Shown: piece after piece, positions 44,830 through 53,232 of the stretch
Numbering within the stretch: the stretch's first letter is position 1
How the letters are laid out: each line of letters begins with the position of its first letter
Assembly (NCBI GenBank): GCA_035693615.1
Contig: DASSGH010000154.1
Coordinates: forward strand, 1 to 64,000
Reading direction: 5' to 3'
DNA from: VAZQ01 sp035693615
GTDB taxonomy: Bacteria; Pseudomonadota; Alphaproteobacteria; Rhizobiales; Xanthobacteraceae
DNA length: 64,000 nucleotides
Notes under the pieces: generated by a model
Told to the model about the DNA's origin: nothing
The model's database searches: none
The model's input: only the letters and a program-made list of their open reading frames with translations
Position numbers and translations under genes: made by a program

Positions 44830-46151
44830 AGCGGGTCACCGGCCTCGATTGGCCGCTGCTGGCGCTCGCGTGCTGCCTGCTGGCGCTGTCGGCCGCGGGC
44901 GCGGCGACAGTCAACCGCTTCGACGACCCCAAGATCGGCGTCTTTCTCCTCCTCCAAGCCGCACCTTACGCGATCGCAACCTGGTTCGTTCTGCGGAGCG
45001 CGGCCGACGGCGTTGCGAGCGGCCGAGCGCTTGCAACCATTCTCCTCGTCGGCGTGGCCATGCGGTGTCTTCTCCTGCCGGGAACGCCGGTTTCCAACGA
45101 CCTCTTCCGTTATATCTGGGACGGCCGGGTGCAAGCCGCCGGCATCAATCCATATCTTCATGTTCCCAGCGCGGAGGTGCTGACGCCGCTGCGCGACGCC
45201 GCGATCTACCCCAACATCAATCGCGCCGATTATGCTCCGACGATCTATCCGCCAACCTCGCAGATGGTGTTCTATCTCGTCACGCGCATCTCCGAGGCTC
45301 CCATCGCCATGAAGGCTGCGATGCTGGCCTTCGAAGCGCTGGCGGTGTGGGCGATGCTGCGATTGCTCGCGCTGCGCGGGCTGCCGCGCTCGCGCATCCT
45401 GCTCTATGCGTGGCATCCCCTACCCTTGTGGGAGTTCGCGCGCAGCGGCCACGTCGACATCGTCGCCATCGCCTTTCTGCTGCTGGCCTTCCTGGCCGCC
45501 GAACGGCGCTCGCCGATCCTCGCCGGCATCGCCTTCGGCGCCGGCGCGCTGGTCAAGTACTTTTCTCTGGTGACCGCTCCCGCGCTTTATCGGCGCTGGG
45601 ACTGGCGCTTTCCCGTCGCCTTCGTCGCCACCATCGCGGTGTTATATCTCCCCTATATCGGCGCCGGCGCGAAGGTGTTCGGCTTCCTCGGCACCTACGT
45701 CAGCGAAGAGGGCTTGGACCGCGGCTCGGGAATTTTCCTGTGGCAGCTTCTCGGCGCGGTCGTCGCGCTGCCGCCGCAAGCCTTTGCGGTCTATGTGATG
45801 GGCGCGGCGACCGTCATGGCGGCACTCGCCCTCTGCGTCCTCATGCGGCCGCGAACGCCGGGCCGCGATCTCGCCGGCGGCATGATGCTCGCCGTCGCTT
45901 TCACTCTCCTCGTTTCACCGCATTACTCCTGGTACTTCGCCTGGCTAGTGCCGTTCCTGTGTTTCTATCCCGCAGTCGGCGCGATCTATCTCACATGCGC
46001 ATCTGGCGCGCTCTACTTCGCGCAATGGCCGCCGACGTTATGGCAAGCGATCCCGATCTACGCCCCGTGCATTCTCATTCTGGTGGTGGAGTTTGCTGTG
46101 CGGTACCGACGCAAAGCGGAGGAGGCGCATGCCGACGCCGTTACCGCCTGA
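44826..46151 (+). CDS. Multi-pass GT87/mannosyltransferase-like glycosyltransferase
   Basis: A 441-residue membrane protein with about 11 hydrophobic helices. It resembles lipid-linked-sugar (GT-C) mannosyltransferases of the DUF2029/GT87 type: PVSNDLFRYIWDGRVQAAGINPY near residue 100 carries the Asp-rich loop after the first helices, then PTIYPPTSQMVFYL. The GTG start overlaps the preceding glycosyltransferase stop (GTGA), and its end overlaps the radical SAM gene by 23 bases. Such enzymes use polyprenyl-phosphate sugars on the periplasmic side. The acceptor is unknown. Confidence 0.8.
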   Translation: MKRVTGLDWPLLALACCLLALSAAGAATVNRFDDPKIGVFLLLQAAPYAIATWFVLRSAADGVASGRALATILLVGVAMRCLLLPGTPVSNDLFRYIWDGRVQAAGINPYLHVPSAEVLTPLRDAAIYPNINRADYAPTIYPPTSQMVFYLVTRISEAPIAMKAAMLAFEALAVWAMLRLLALRGLPRSRILLYAWHPLPLWEFARSGHVDIVAIAFLLLAFLAAERRSPILAGIAFGAGALVKYFSLVTAPALYRRWDWRFPVAFVATIAVLYLPYIGAGAKVFGFLGTYVSEEGLDRGSGIFLWQLLGAVVALPPQAFAVYVMGAATVMAALALCVLMRPRTPGRDLAGGMMLAVAFTLLVSPHYSWYFAWLVPFLCFYPAVGAIYLTCASGALYFAQWPPTLWQAIPIYAPCILILVVEFAVRYRRKAEEAHADAVTA

Positions 46152-47199
46152 CAGCAGGGTCGATCCCCGGCGCTACTTCGAAAGCGTCGAGGAGCGGCGC
46201 GGCAACTATGCGGCCCGCCCGCCGGTCTGCGTTTATCTCGAGACCACAAACCGCTGCAATCTCCTGTGCACGACCTGCCCGCGCACCTACGCCGAGCTCG
46301 AACCTCCTGCCGACATGAGCTGGGAGCTGTTCGTCTCGATCGTCTATCAGATTCCGAACCTGCAACGCGCCGTCTTGCACGGCGTCGGCGAACCGATGCT
46401 GGTGCGAAACCTGCCCAGGATGGTGGGCTACCTCAAGGACCGCGGGACCTACGTGCTGTTCAATACCAACGGCACGCTTCTCAACGAGCGAAACGGCCGC
46501 GCGCTCATCGCCGCCGGCCTGGATGAGCTTCGCGTCTCGCTCGATGCCGCAAATGCCAAATCCTTTCTGGCTGTCCGCGGCAAAGATTACTTTGCCCGCA
46601 TCCTGCGCAACGTGCGTGCCTTTCGCAATCTGCAGGACCGTGACGGAGCGGATCGGCCGCGCGTCTCGCTGTGGCTGACCGGGCTCAAGGAGACCGTTGC
46701 CGAGCTGCCGGCCTTCGTCGAGCTGGCGGCGCAAATCGGGGTGCGCGAAGTCTATCTGCAGCGCCTGGTGTTCTTCGAAGAGGATGCCATTGGCCTTGCC
46801 CGGCCCGACCAAGCACTCTACGAGCAAATGACGCGCGAGGAGGGAGCGCATCTCGAAGCGGCCACCGAGCTCGCGCGTTCTCGCGGCATCACGTTTGCCG
46901 CCTCCGGCGGCGCCTCGGAACCGGGCACGAGCCTCAAGCGCCACGACGTGGGTTCGCCTTGGACGCTCTGCCGACGCCCATGGACGGTGATGTATTTCAC
47001 CGCCAACGGCCGCGCGCTTCCCTGCTGCATCGCGCCGTTCTCGCAGCGCGGCTACGAAAACTACACGTTGGGCGATGCCACGCAGCAAAGCCTGCGAGAG
47101 ATTTGGAACGGCGCGGCGTACCGTTCGTTCCGCGACGCGCTGCTGTCGGACAAGCCGCAGGCGAGCTGCGCGAATTGCGGCCTGCGCTGGAGCCTTTGA
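46129..47199 (+). CDS. Radical SAM/SPASM-type protein
   Basis: A 356-residue radical SAM protein. The cluster motif reads TNRCNLLCTTCPRTY (CxxxCxxC) near residue 40, the SAM-binding region LHGVGEP near 85 and LFNTNGTLL near 115. The C-terminal SPASM-like part includes TLCRRPWTVMYFTANGRALP, CCIAP and a closing CANCGLRW, giving ligands for auxiliary clusters. Relatives modify peptides or sugars. GCGGAGGAGGCGC precedes the ATG. No precursor peptide was found nearby, which argues for a sugar or lipid substrate. Confidence 0.88.
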   Translation: MPTPLPPDSRVDPRRYFESVEERRGNYAARPPVCVYLETTNRCNLLCTTCPRTYAELEPPADMSWELFVSIVYQIPNLQRAVLHGVGEPMLVRNLPRMVGYLKDRGTYVLFNTNGTLLNERNGRALIAAGLDELRVSLDAANAKSFLAVRGKDYFARILRNVRAFRNLQDRDGADRPRVSLWLTGLKETVAELPAFVELAAQIGVREVYLQRLVFFEEDAIGLARPDQALYEQMTREEGAHLEAATELARSRGITFAASGGASEPGTSLKRHDVGSPWTLCRRPWTVMYFTANGRALPCCIAPFSQRGYENYTLGDATQQSLREIWNGAAYRSFRDALLSDKPQASCANCGLRWSL

Positions 47200-47955
47200 A
47201 TGACGAGCGCGGCTGTTCTACGCCAGGGCGGCGCGGCGGGAAAAGCCGGCGGCGCGATCGCCGTCATCATTCCGACCCTCGACGAGGAGCAGTCCATCGC
47301 GGATGTGGTGCGCAGCCTACCTCGCGCCATCGTATCCCGCGTCATCGTAGCGGACGGCGGCAGCCGCGACGCCACCGTGGCGCGGGCGCAGGCTGCGGGC
47401 GCAGAGGTGATCGACACCGGACCCGGCTACGGGCGGGCGTGCCTGGCGGCGACGATGGCGGCCGAGGACGCCGATATCGTCCTATTCATGGACGGCGACG
47501 GCGCCGACGATGCGGACAGCATCGGCCGGCTGGTCGAGCCAATCCGCGCCGGCCGCTACGATTTCGTCATCGCCTCGCGCGCTCGCGGCAATCGCGAGCC
47601 CGGAAGCATTGCCTGGCACCAGCTCGCGGCGGGGCGCCTCGCCGGCTGGGCCATGCGGCTTCTTTATGGCGTGCGGTATACGGACATGTGCGCCTTGCGT
47701 GCGATCCGCCGCGACGCGCTCATGCAGCTGGGAATGCGCGAGCTGACCTATGGATGGAATCTCGAGATGCAGATGCGGGCCGCGCGAGCGGGGCTGCGCA
47801 TCCTCGAGATTCCTGCCGACTACCATCGGCGGCGCGGCGGCAATTCCAAAGTCGCTGGAAGCGTCATCGGAACCATTCGCGCGGGCGCGCGCATCGTCGC
47901 GACCTTTGCCCGCGTGTCCAGCGAAACTCTTGGCAGGCGCAATCATCGCATTTGA
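47200..47955 (+). CDS. Family 2 glycosyltransferase
   Basis: A 251-residue GT2 protein resembling polyprenyl-phosphate mannosyl/glucosyltransferases. It begins the catalytic fold at AVIIPTLDEEQSIADVVRSL near residue 21, then VIVADGGSRDATVARAQ, the metal-binding VLFMDGDGADD near 93, and a C-terminal EIPADYHRRRGGNSKV. No membrane helices follow. It starts immediately after the radical SAM stop. It could supply the lipid-linked sugar used by the GT87-like enzyme, an inference from family roles. Confidence 0.88.
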   Translation: MTSAAVLRQGGAAGKAGGAIAVIIPTLDEEQSIADVVRSLPRAIVSRVIVADGGSRDATVARAQAAGAEVIDTGPGYGRACLAATMAAEDADIVLFMDGDGADDADSIGRLVEPIRAGRYDFVIASRARGNREPGSIAWHQLAAGRLAGWAMRLLYGVRYTDMCALRAIRRDALMQLGMRELTYGWNLEMQMRAARAGLRILEIPADYHRRRGGNSKVAGSVIGTIRAGARIVATFARVSSETLGRRNHRI

Positions 47956-47962
47956 GCTCGAG

Positions 47963-48643
47963 GTGAGAAGCACCATCGCGTTGGCACTCCTTGCGCTGCT
48001 CGCGTGCGCCTCGCCCGCGCCGGCGCAGACCGCTACCGATCTTCAACTCGTGCTCGCCGTCGACGCGTCGGGCAGCGTGGATCAGGTCCGCTTCGATCTG
48101 CAGAAACGCGGCTACGTCGCTGCGTTTCGGCATGCGCGCGTGCTCCAAGCGATCCGCTCCGGTCCCAACCGGGCGATCGCGGTCACGATGCTGCAATGGA
48201 CCGGGCCGGCGCTGCAGGTACAGACGGTGGGATGGAGCCTCGTTGGCGAGGAGGAAACCGCGGCCGCCTTCGCCGCCGCGATCGAGCGTGCGCCGCGCCA
48301 GCTGTTCGGCGGCGGCACCTCGATCAGCGGCGCGATCGATTACGCGGCGACGCTGTTCTCAATCAGTCCCTTTGCCGCGCCCCGACGCGTCATCGACGTC
48401 TCAGGCGACGGATCGAACAATCGGGGGCGGCCAGTGACGCTTGCCCGCGACGCGGCGGTCGCGGCCGGCATCGGCATCAACGGCCTACCGATCCTGGCGC
48501 TCGAGCCCGATCTCGACCGCTACTATTATGACAACGTGATCGGCGGCGCAGGCGCGTTCGTGGTCCCAGCGCAGAACTACGAGATCTTCGCCGACGCGAT
48601 TCTGAAGAAGCTCATCGCCGAGATCGCCGCCAACGACCGCTAG
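47963..48643 (+). CDS. DUF1194 von Willebrand factor A-domain protein, exported
   Basis: A 226-residue protein with a signal peptide (RSTIALALLALLACASPAPAQ), then a VWA domain. The metal site is LVLAVDASGSVD near residue 34 (DxSxS), with FGGGTSISGAIDYAATLF and RVIDVSGDGSNN completing the MIDAS. The GTG start follows GAGCTCGAG and lies 8 bases after the GT2 stop. VWA domains bind proteins or surface ligands. Here it may act in the periplasm on the product of the upstream glycosyl genes, which is inference. Confidence 0.85.
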   Translation: MRSTIALALLALLACASPAPAQTATDLQLVLAVDASGSVDQVRFDLQKRGYVAAFRHARVLQAIRSGPNRAIAVTMLQWTGPALQVQTVGWSLVGEEETAAAFAAAIERAPRQLFGGGTSISGAIDYAATLFSISPFAAPRRVIDVSGDGSNNRGRPVTLARDAAVAAGIGINGLPILALEPDLDRYYYDNVIGGAGAFVVPAQNYEIFADAILKKLIAEIAANDR

Positions 48644-48739
48644 CCGACGCATCGCAACCGGAGGCGCCGCGCCGGCGCGGAACCTTCTCCGCGCGGCGAT
48701 GTTGTCTCATCGCCGTTTCGTTTAGGACGGAGGAGCTCG

Positions 48740-48949
48740 ATGGCTCAGGTCATTACACGCTGCCGGCTCACCGGCCATTACATGTTCATGGGGATGGATG
48801 CCGATCCCAAGGAATTCAAACAATCGGTCGGGGCTTTCGCACGGAAATTCTGCCCGTTCTGCTCCTGCGAGCACTTCTGGTACAAAGAAGACTCGAAATT
48901 CCTCGCCGCCGCCTCCGAGCCTGGGCCCGGTGTCCGGCAAGCCGGCTGA
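48740..48949 (+). CDS. Small Cys-rich protein (zinc-ribbon-like)
   Basis: A 69-residue protein after GACGGAGGAGCTCG. It has an N-terminal ITRCRLTGHYMFMGMD and a cluster CPFCSCEHFWY near residue 38, which with Cys8 may bind zinc. I recall similar short proteins as hypothetical genes in Bradyrhizobium relatives. The role is unknown. It ends 9 bases before the murQ stop, in convergent orientation. Confidence 0.65.
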   Translation: MAQVITRCRLTGHYMFMGMDADPKEFKQSVGAFARKFCPFCSCEHFWYKEDSKFLAAASEPGPGVRQAG

Positions 48950-48957
48950 CCAGCACG

Positions 48958-49881
48958 TCACGTCGTCAGATCGTTGAAATCGGCAGGTTCGGGAGCGGGC
49001 TTGCCGATGTCGGCGAGCGCTGCGCGTAGCTGCCCGCCTGCCCGATCGAGAACGGCCGTGGCCTCGTTCAGCTCACAGCCGTGCAGAAGCAGCACCGCCA
49101 GCTTGACGTTGCCGTTTGCACGATGCAATGCCTCGCGCGCCTGCTCGCCGCTGCTGCCGGTGAGCCGGGTGAGGATCGATTCGCTGCGTCGCACGAGTTT
49201 TTGATTGACGGCCTGGAGGTCGACCATCAGCCCGTCATACACGCGCCCTAGCAAGATCATGACCAGGGACGAGAAGACATTAAGCGTGATACGCTGCGCC
49301 GTTCCGGCCTTCATTCTGGTGGACCCGGCGATCGGCTCCGCGCCGGTGTCGAGCCAGATCGCGTGGTCGGCGCCTTTCAGGATCGGAGTGTCGCGGTTGT
49401 TGGCAACGCCGATGGTCAAAGCGCCGCGTCGCTTTGCTTCATTGAGGCAGGAGACGGTGAACGGCGTGGTGCCGCTCGCGGCGACGGCGATGACGACGTC
49501 ATCGCCGCCGATTTCATGCTGTTGGGTAAGGCGGTGAGCTTGATCGACCGCGTCCTCAGCTCCTTCGACCGAACGCAGCAGCGCGTTCCTGCCGCCGGCA
49601 ATGAGCAGCAGCAGCCGCTCCTGCGGCCAACTGAATGTCGGAACGAGCTCCGCCCCGTCTTGGACGGCGAGTCGCCCGGAGGTGCCGGCGCCGACATAGA
49701 TGAGGCGGCCGGGCCCGCGCAATCTTTCCGCGGCGGCCAGCGCCGCCTCGAGAAGTTCAAAGCGGGCGGCCCTGACCGCTGCCACTGCCGTGAACTGGCC
49801 CTCGATCAGCGCCTCGGCGATGTCCGAGGGCGCCCACGCATCGATATCGGAATATCGGGGGCTCGCGCGTTCGGTATCCAT
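48958..49881 (-). CDS. murQ: N-acetylmuramic acid 6-phosphate etherase MurQ
   Basis: A 307-residue SIS-domain etherase that splits the D-lactyl ether of MurNAc-6-phosphate to give GlcNAc-6-phosphate during cell-wall recycling. Clear family text: LIYVGAGTSGRLAVQDGAELVPTF near residue 60, DVVIAVAASGTTPF near 128, TGAEPIAGSTRMKAGTAQR near 180 and a UBA-like C-terminal segment. It diverges from a kinase / SIS / nagA run, so both sides form one amino-sugar catabolic locus. Confidence 0.95.
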   Translation of the reverse strand: MDTERASPRYSDIDAWAPSDIAEALIEGQFTAVAAVRAARFELLEAALAAAERLRGPGRLIYVGAGTSGRLAVQDGAELVPTFSWPQERLLLLIAGGRNALLRSVEGAEDAVDQAHRLTQQHEIGGDDVVIAVAASGTTPFTVSCLNEAKRRGALTIGVANNRDTPILKGADHAIWLDTGAEPIAGSTRMKAGTAQRITLNVFSSLVMILLGRVYDGLMVDLQAVNQKLVRRSESILTRLTGSSGEQAREALHRANGNVKLAVLLLHGCELNEATAVLDRAGGQLRAALADIGKPAPEPADFNDLTT

Positions 49882-49967
49882 GATTCACGCGGAATGCTGA
49901 CACGCAAAAGAACGCTTGTCGATCCTAATCGGTTCTCGCGCATTTGCGGGCCGAGGGGCAATCGAAA

Positions 49968-50885
49968 ATGAACGGGCCCGCGGACGTCCTCTTGCTCGGC
50001 GTCGACGGGGGCGGCAGCGGATGTCGCGCCCGCCTTTGCACGATCTCGGGCCGCACGCTAAGCGAAGGGAGCGCCGGGTCGGCCAATATTCGCCTGGGAG
50101 TGGAGCAAAGCTTTGCCTCGGTGCATGAGGCAACGGTTCAATGCATGAGCGCCGCGGGGCTGTCGACGCGTGATTTCGATCGAATCGTTGCCTGCTTGGC
50201 ATTGGCGGGGGCCAGCGAGCCGAGTCAGCTCGAGGCGGCACGCCAGCATGAGCACCCCTACCGCAGGGTGGTTCTTGTCACCGATGCCCAGGCCGCCTGC
50301 GTCGGCGCCCATGGCGGAGCCGACGGCGGCATCATCGTGATCGGCACCGGCAGCATCGGCTGGGCTGAGCTCAATGGGCGGCAGCATCGGGTCGGCGGCT
50401 GGGGCTGGCCCATCTCCGATGAAGCAAGCGGCGCTTGGCTTGGCTGCGAGGCGCTGCGCCGCACGTTGTGGGCTTGCGACGGGCGCGTCACGTGGACGCC
50501 GCTCCTGCGCTCGCTGCTGGCAAAATTCCGGTCGGACCCCCACGCCATCGTCGATTGGATGACCGGCGCCTTGCCGAAGGATTTCGCGAGCTTCGCGCCG
50601 GAGATCATCGAGCATGCTGCCGCCGACGATCCGGTCGCGGTCGAGCTGTTGCAGGTTGCCGGCGCCCACGTCGACGCCCTGGCGCAAGCGCTTGTTCGTC
50701 TCGGGGCAGATCGCCTGTCCCTGGTCGGCGGCCTTGCCGCATCGATCGAGCCATGGCTGGCGAAGGCGACGCGCCGCCACCTCGTCGCGCCCCGCGGCGA
50801 CGCCGTGGCGGGCGCGCTGCAATTGGCCCGTGACGCGGCAGAGTCCTTGCCGCGCGACCTCACCGCTTCGAGGTCTTCCCGGTGA
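49968..50885 (+). CDS. BadF/BadG-type ATPase, probable N-acetylglucosamine (or MurNAc) kinase
   Basis: A 305-residue ASKHA-fold kinase. The phosphate loop reads LLGVDGGGSGCRARL near residue 9, the adenosine segment GGIIVIGTGSIGW near 121 and GGWGWPISDEASGAWLG near 140; a second phosphate loop is LVGGLAASIEPWL. The family includes human NAGK and CoA-reductase activators; the neighbours murQ and nagA indicate an amino-sugar kinase. The ATG at 49968 follows GAGGGGC. The stop overlaps the SIS gene (GTGA). Confidence 0.88.
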   Translation: MNGPADVLLLGVDGGGSGCRARLCTISGRTLSEGSAGSANIRLGVEQSFASVHEATVQCMSAAGLSTRDFDRIVACLALAGASEPSQLEAARQHEHPYRRVVLVTDAQAACVGAHGGADGGIIVIGTGSIGWAELNGRQHRVGGWGWPISDEASGAWLGCEALRRTLWACDGRVTWTPLLRSLLAKFRSDPHAIVDWMTGALPKDFASFAPEIIEHAAADDPVAVELLQVAGAHVDALAQALVRLGADRLSLVGGLAASIEPWLAKATRRHLVAPRGDAVAGALQLARDAAESLPRDLTASRSSR

Positions 50886-51907
50886 GCGACGGCGGCATCA
50901 ACATCGAAGCGGACTGGCAAACCGGCCCCGATGCCGTGCGGCGGCAAGGCGCCGCGCTGCAAGCTCCGTTGGCGGAGCTCCTGCGTCGGGTCAGGCGCGC
51001 GCCGCCGAACTTCGTCCTGACCTGCGCGCGCGGAAGCTCGGCCCATGCGGCGACTTTCGGAAAGCATCTACTGGAGCGCCATCTCGGCATCCCGGTGGGC
51101 GCGTTTGCGCCCAACGTGGCCACCATCTACCGGCGGCAGATGACACTTGCGGGCCAGCTCTTCCTCACGGTTTCACAATCCGGACGAAGCGACGACCTCA
51201 TCGAGTCGGTCGAGATGGCCAAGGCCGCCGGCGCGCTCACCGCGGCCATCGTCAATGACGGCGAGAGCCCGCTGGCGAAGGCCTCCGACATCGTGCTGCC
51301 GATGGGCGCAGGGCCGGAGCTCAGCGTGGCGGCCACGAAGACCTTCGTGAGCAGCCTCTCAGCCTGGCTTTATCTCACCGCTGCATGGGCCGACCTCGAT
51401 GACTTGCGGGCGGCAATCGAGCGATTGCCGGATCGGCTCGCGGCGGCCATGCGGCTCGACTGGAGCGCGGCCTTGCAACCGCTGTGCGAGGCGAAGAGCT
51501 TGGTGAGCCTCGGCCGCGGTCCCACGCTGGCGATCGCGCGCGAGGCCGCCTTGAAGCTAAAGGAAACCTCGAACCTTCATGCCGAAGCCTTCAGCAGCGC
51601 CGAATTCCACCATGGCCCGATCGCGCTTGTGGAGTCGTCGTATCCTGCGCTCATGTTCGTGCCGACGGATCAGGCCGCGGCGGGGCTGCGCGCGCTCGCC
51701 GCGGATCTTCGCCGCAAGAACGCCAACGTCTTCATGACCGGCGAGCCGGAGCCCGAAGGTCTACCGGCGCTGCCGCCGGATCACCCTGACGCCGACGCGG
51801 TGTGCCTGATCCAGACTTTCTACGCCTTGGCGATCCGCGTCGCGCAAAGCCGGGGCATCAACGTCGACCTGCCGCGCCATTTGCAAAAGATCACGCGGAC
51901 CAGATGA
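50882..51907 (+). CDS. SIS-domain glucosamine-6-phosphate deaminase/isomerase-like protein
   Basis: A 341-residue protein with two SIS domains and no glutaminase domain, thus like the isomerase half of GlmS or the NagB-II deaminases. Domain 1 has LTCARGSSAHAATFGK near residue 46 and VSQSGRSDDLIES near 97. Domain 2 has LGRGPTLAIAREAALKLKETS near 212 and EFHHGP, with the C-terminal GINVDLPRHLQKITRT typical of this group. It would convert glucosamine-6-phosphate to fructose-6-phosphate. The GTG start and the ATGA end couple it to both neighbours. Confidence 0.9.
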   Translation: MSDGGINIEADWQTGPDAVRRQGAALQAPLAELLRRVRRAPPNFVLTCARGSSAHAATFGKHLLERHLGIPVGAFAPNVATIYRRQMTLAGQLFLTVSQSGRSDDLIESVEMAKAAGALTAAIVNDGESPLAKASDIVLPMGAGPELSVAATKTFVSSLSAWLYLTAAWADLDDLRAAIERLPDRLAAAMRLDWSAALQPLCEAKSLVSLGRGPTLAIAREAALKLKETSNLHAEAFSSAEFHHGPIALVESSYPALMFVPTDQAAAGLRALAADLRRKNANVFMTGEPEPEGLPALPPDHPDADAVCLIQTFYALAIRVAQSRGINVDLPRHLQKITRTR

Positions 51908-53052
51908 ATAGGCCGGGGCTGCACGCCATTGCGGCGGACCATGTTTTCGATGGCTCGCTTGTGCACGAGCGTACCGCCGTGGTTGTCGATGGCGCTCGTA
52001 TCGCCGATCTCGTTGCAACGACGGATCTCCCGCGCACTATCTCCATTCATGCGCTACCGCAAGGCGCATGGCTTGCGCCGGGATTCATCGACGTGCAGGT
52101 GAACGGCGGCGGCGACGTCTTGTTCAACGACGCGCCAACAGTGCAAGGCATCCGCACCATCGCGGCGGCGCACAGGAAACGTGGGACCACGGGCCTCCTC
52201 CCGACGCTCATCAGCGACAGCGCGGAAAAAATGCGGCTCGCATTGGAGGCGGTCAACGCCGTTGCCGGCAGCGAGCCGGGCGTTCTCGGCCTGCACCTGG
52301 AGGGCCCTTATCTCTCCGGTGAGAAGCCAGGCGCGCACGACAAGCGGCGCTTCCGGCAGCCCTCGGCGGATGAGTTCGACATGCTGACCGCACCGCGCAA
52401 CGGCGCGCTGCTCGTGACCTTGGCGCCGGAAGTGGTGCCTCCGGGTTTTATCGCGCGCCTCGTCGCGGCTGGGGTGCGCGTATCGTTGGGCCATTCCATG
52501 GCAACCTATCAACAGGCGCGTGCTGCCATGGCGGAGGGACTGACCGGCTTCACCCATCTCTTCAACACGATGCGGCCGATGTCCAGCCGCGAGGGCGGAC
52601 CGGTCGCACAAGCGCTCGAATCGTCCGACGCATGGTACGGCCTCATCGTCGACGGCGTGCACGTCGATCCCGCCATGCTCCGCCTTGCGCTGCGCGGGCT
52701 CGGACACCCCATGCTGGTGAGCGACGCGATGCCGCCGGTCGGCGGAAGCCGCTCCAACTTCAAACTCTACGGAGACAATATCACTGCGCGCGAGGGCTAC
52801 TGCGTCAGGGACGATGGGACGCTCGCCGGGACGGCGCTCGACATGGCGACCGCGGTCGGCAATTGCGTTCGCCTCCTCGGAGTTCCTTTGACGGACGCGT
52901 TGCGGTTTGCGTCGGCGAATCCGGCCACGTTCCTCGGTCTGGGGCAGATGCTCGGCCGGCTTGCCGCAGGCTATCGCGCCGATCTGGTGGCTTTCGACCC
53001 GGGCGACATGACGGTCCTTGCCACGTGGATCGCCGGGCGCGACGACGGTTGA
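51904..53052 (+). CDS. nagA: N-acetylglucosamine-6-phosphate deacetylase NagA
   Basis: A 382-residue amidohydrolase that removes acetate from GlcNAc-6-phosphate. Metal and catalytic features: LAPGFIDVQVNGGGDVLFND near residue 57, GLHLEGPYLSGEKPGAHD near 124 (metal Glu), HSMATY near 197, THLFNTMRPM near 218, IVDGVHVDP near 246 and the catalytic Asp in LVSDAMPPVGG near 273. The ATG overlaps the SIS-gene stop (ATGA). With murQ and the kinase it completes a route from MurNAc/GlcNAc to fructose-6-phosphate. Confidence 0.95.
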   Translation: MNRPGLHAIAADHVFDGSLVHERTAVVVDGARIADLVATTDLPRTISIHALPQGAWLAPGFIDVQVNGGGDVLFNDAPTVQGIRTIAAAHRKRGTTGLLPTLISDSAEKMRLALEAVNAVAGSEPGVLGLHLEGPYLSGEKPGAHDKRRFRQPSADEFDMLTAPRNGALLVTLAPEVVPPGFIARLVAAGVRVSLGHSMATYQQARAAMAEGLTGFTHLFNTMRPMSSREGGPVAQALESSDAWYGLIVDGVHVDPAMLRLALRGLGHPMLVSDAMPPVGGSRSNFKLYGDNITAREGYCVRDDGTLAGTALDMATAVGNCVRLLGVPLTDALRFASANPATFLGLGQMLGRLAAGYRADLVAFDPGDMTVLATWIAGRDDG

Positions 53053-53232
53053 TTCAAAAGTGGAACTTTGGCGCCCGAGTTCCTCGCTCATCACATATTG
53101 ATTCAGACGAAACGATTCGTTCAGCGCGATAGCGTCTTCGAACCGACATAATCACATTCTCGACGCAATTCGCCGTAGACGTGCGCCGTCCGCACGCGCG
53201 GACACTCTCCCGAAAATCAGCACGGGGATATC

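Noticed and set aside
44038..48643. Arsenosugar biosynthesis locus
   Set aside because: The first gene has the arsenosugar-type GT label, but no arsenite methyltransferase, ArsS-type partner or ars regulator is present, and the radical SAM protein has a different C-terminus.
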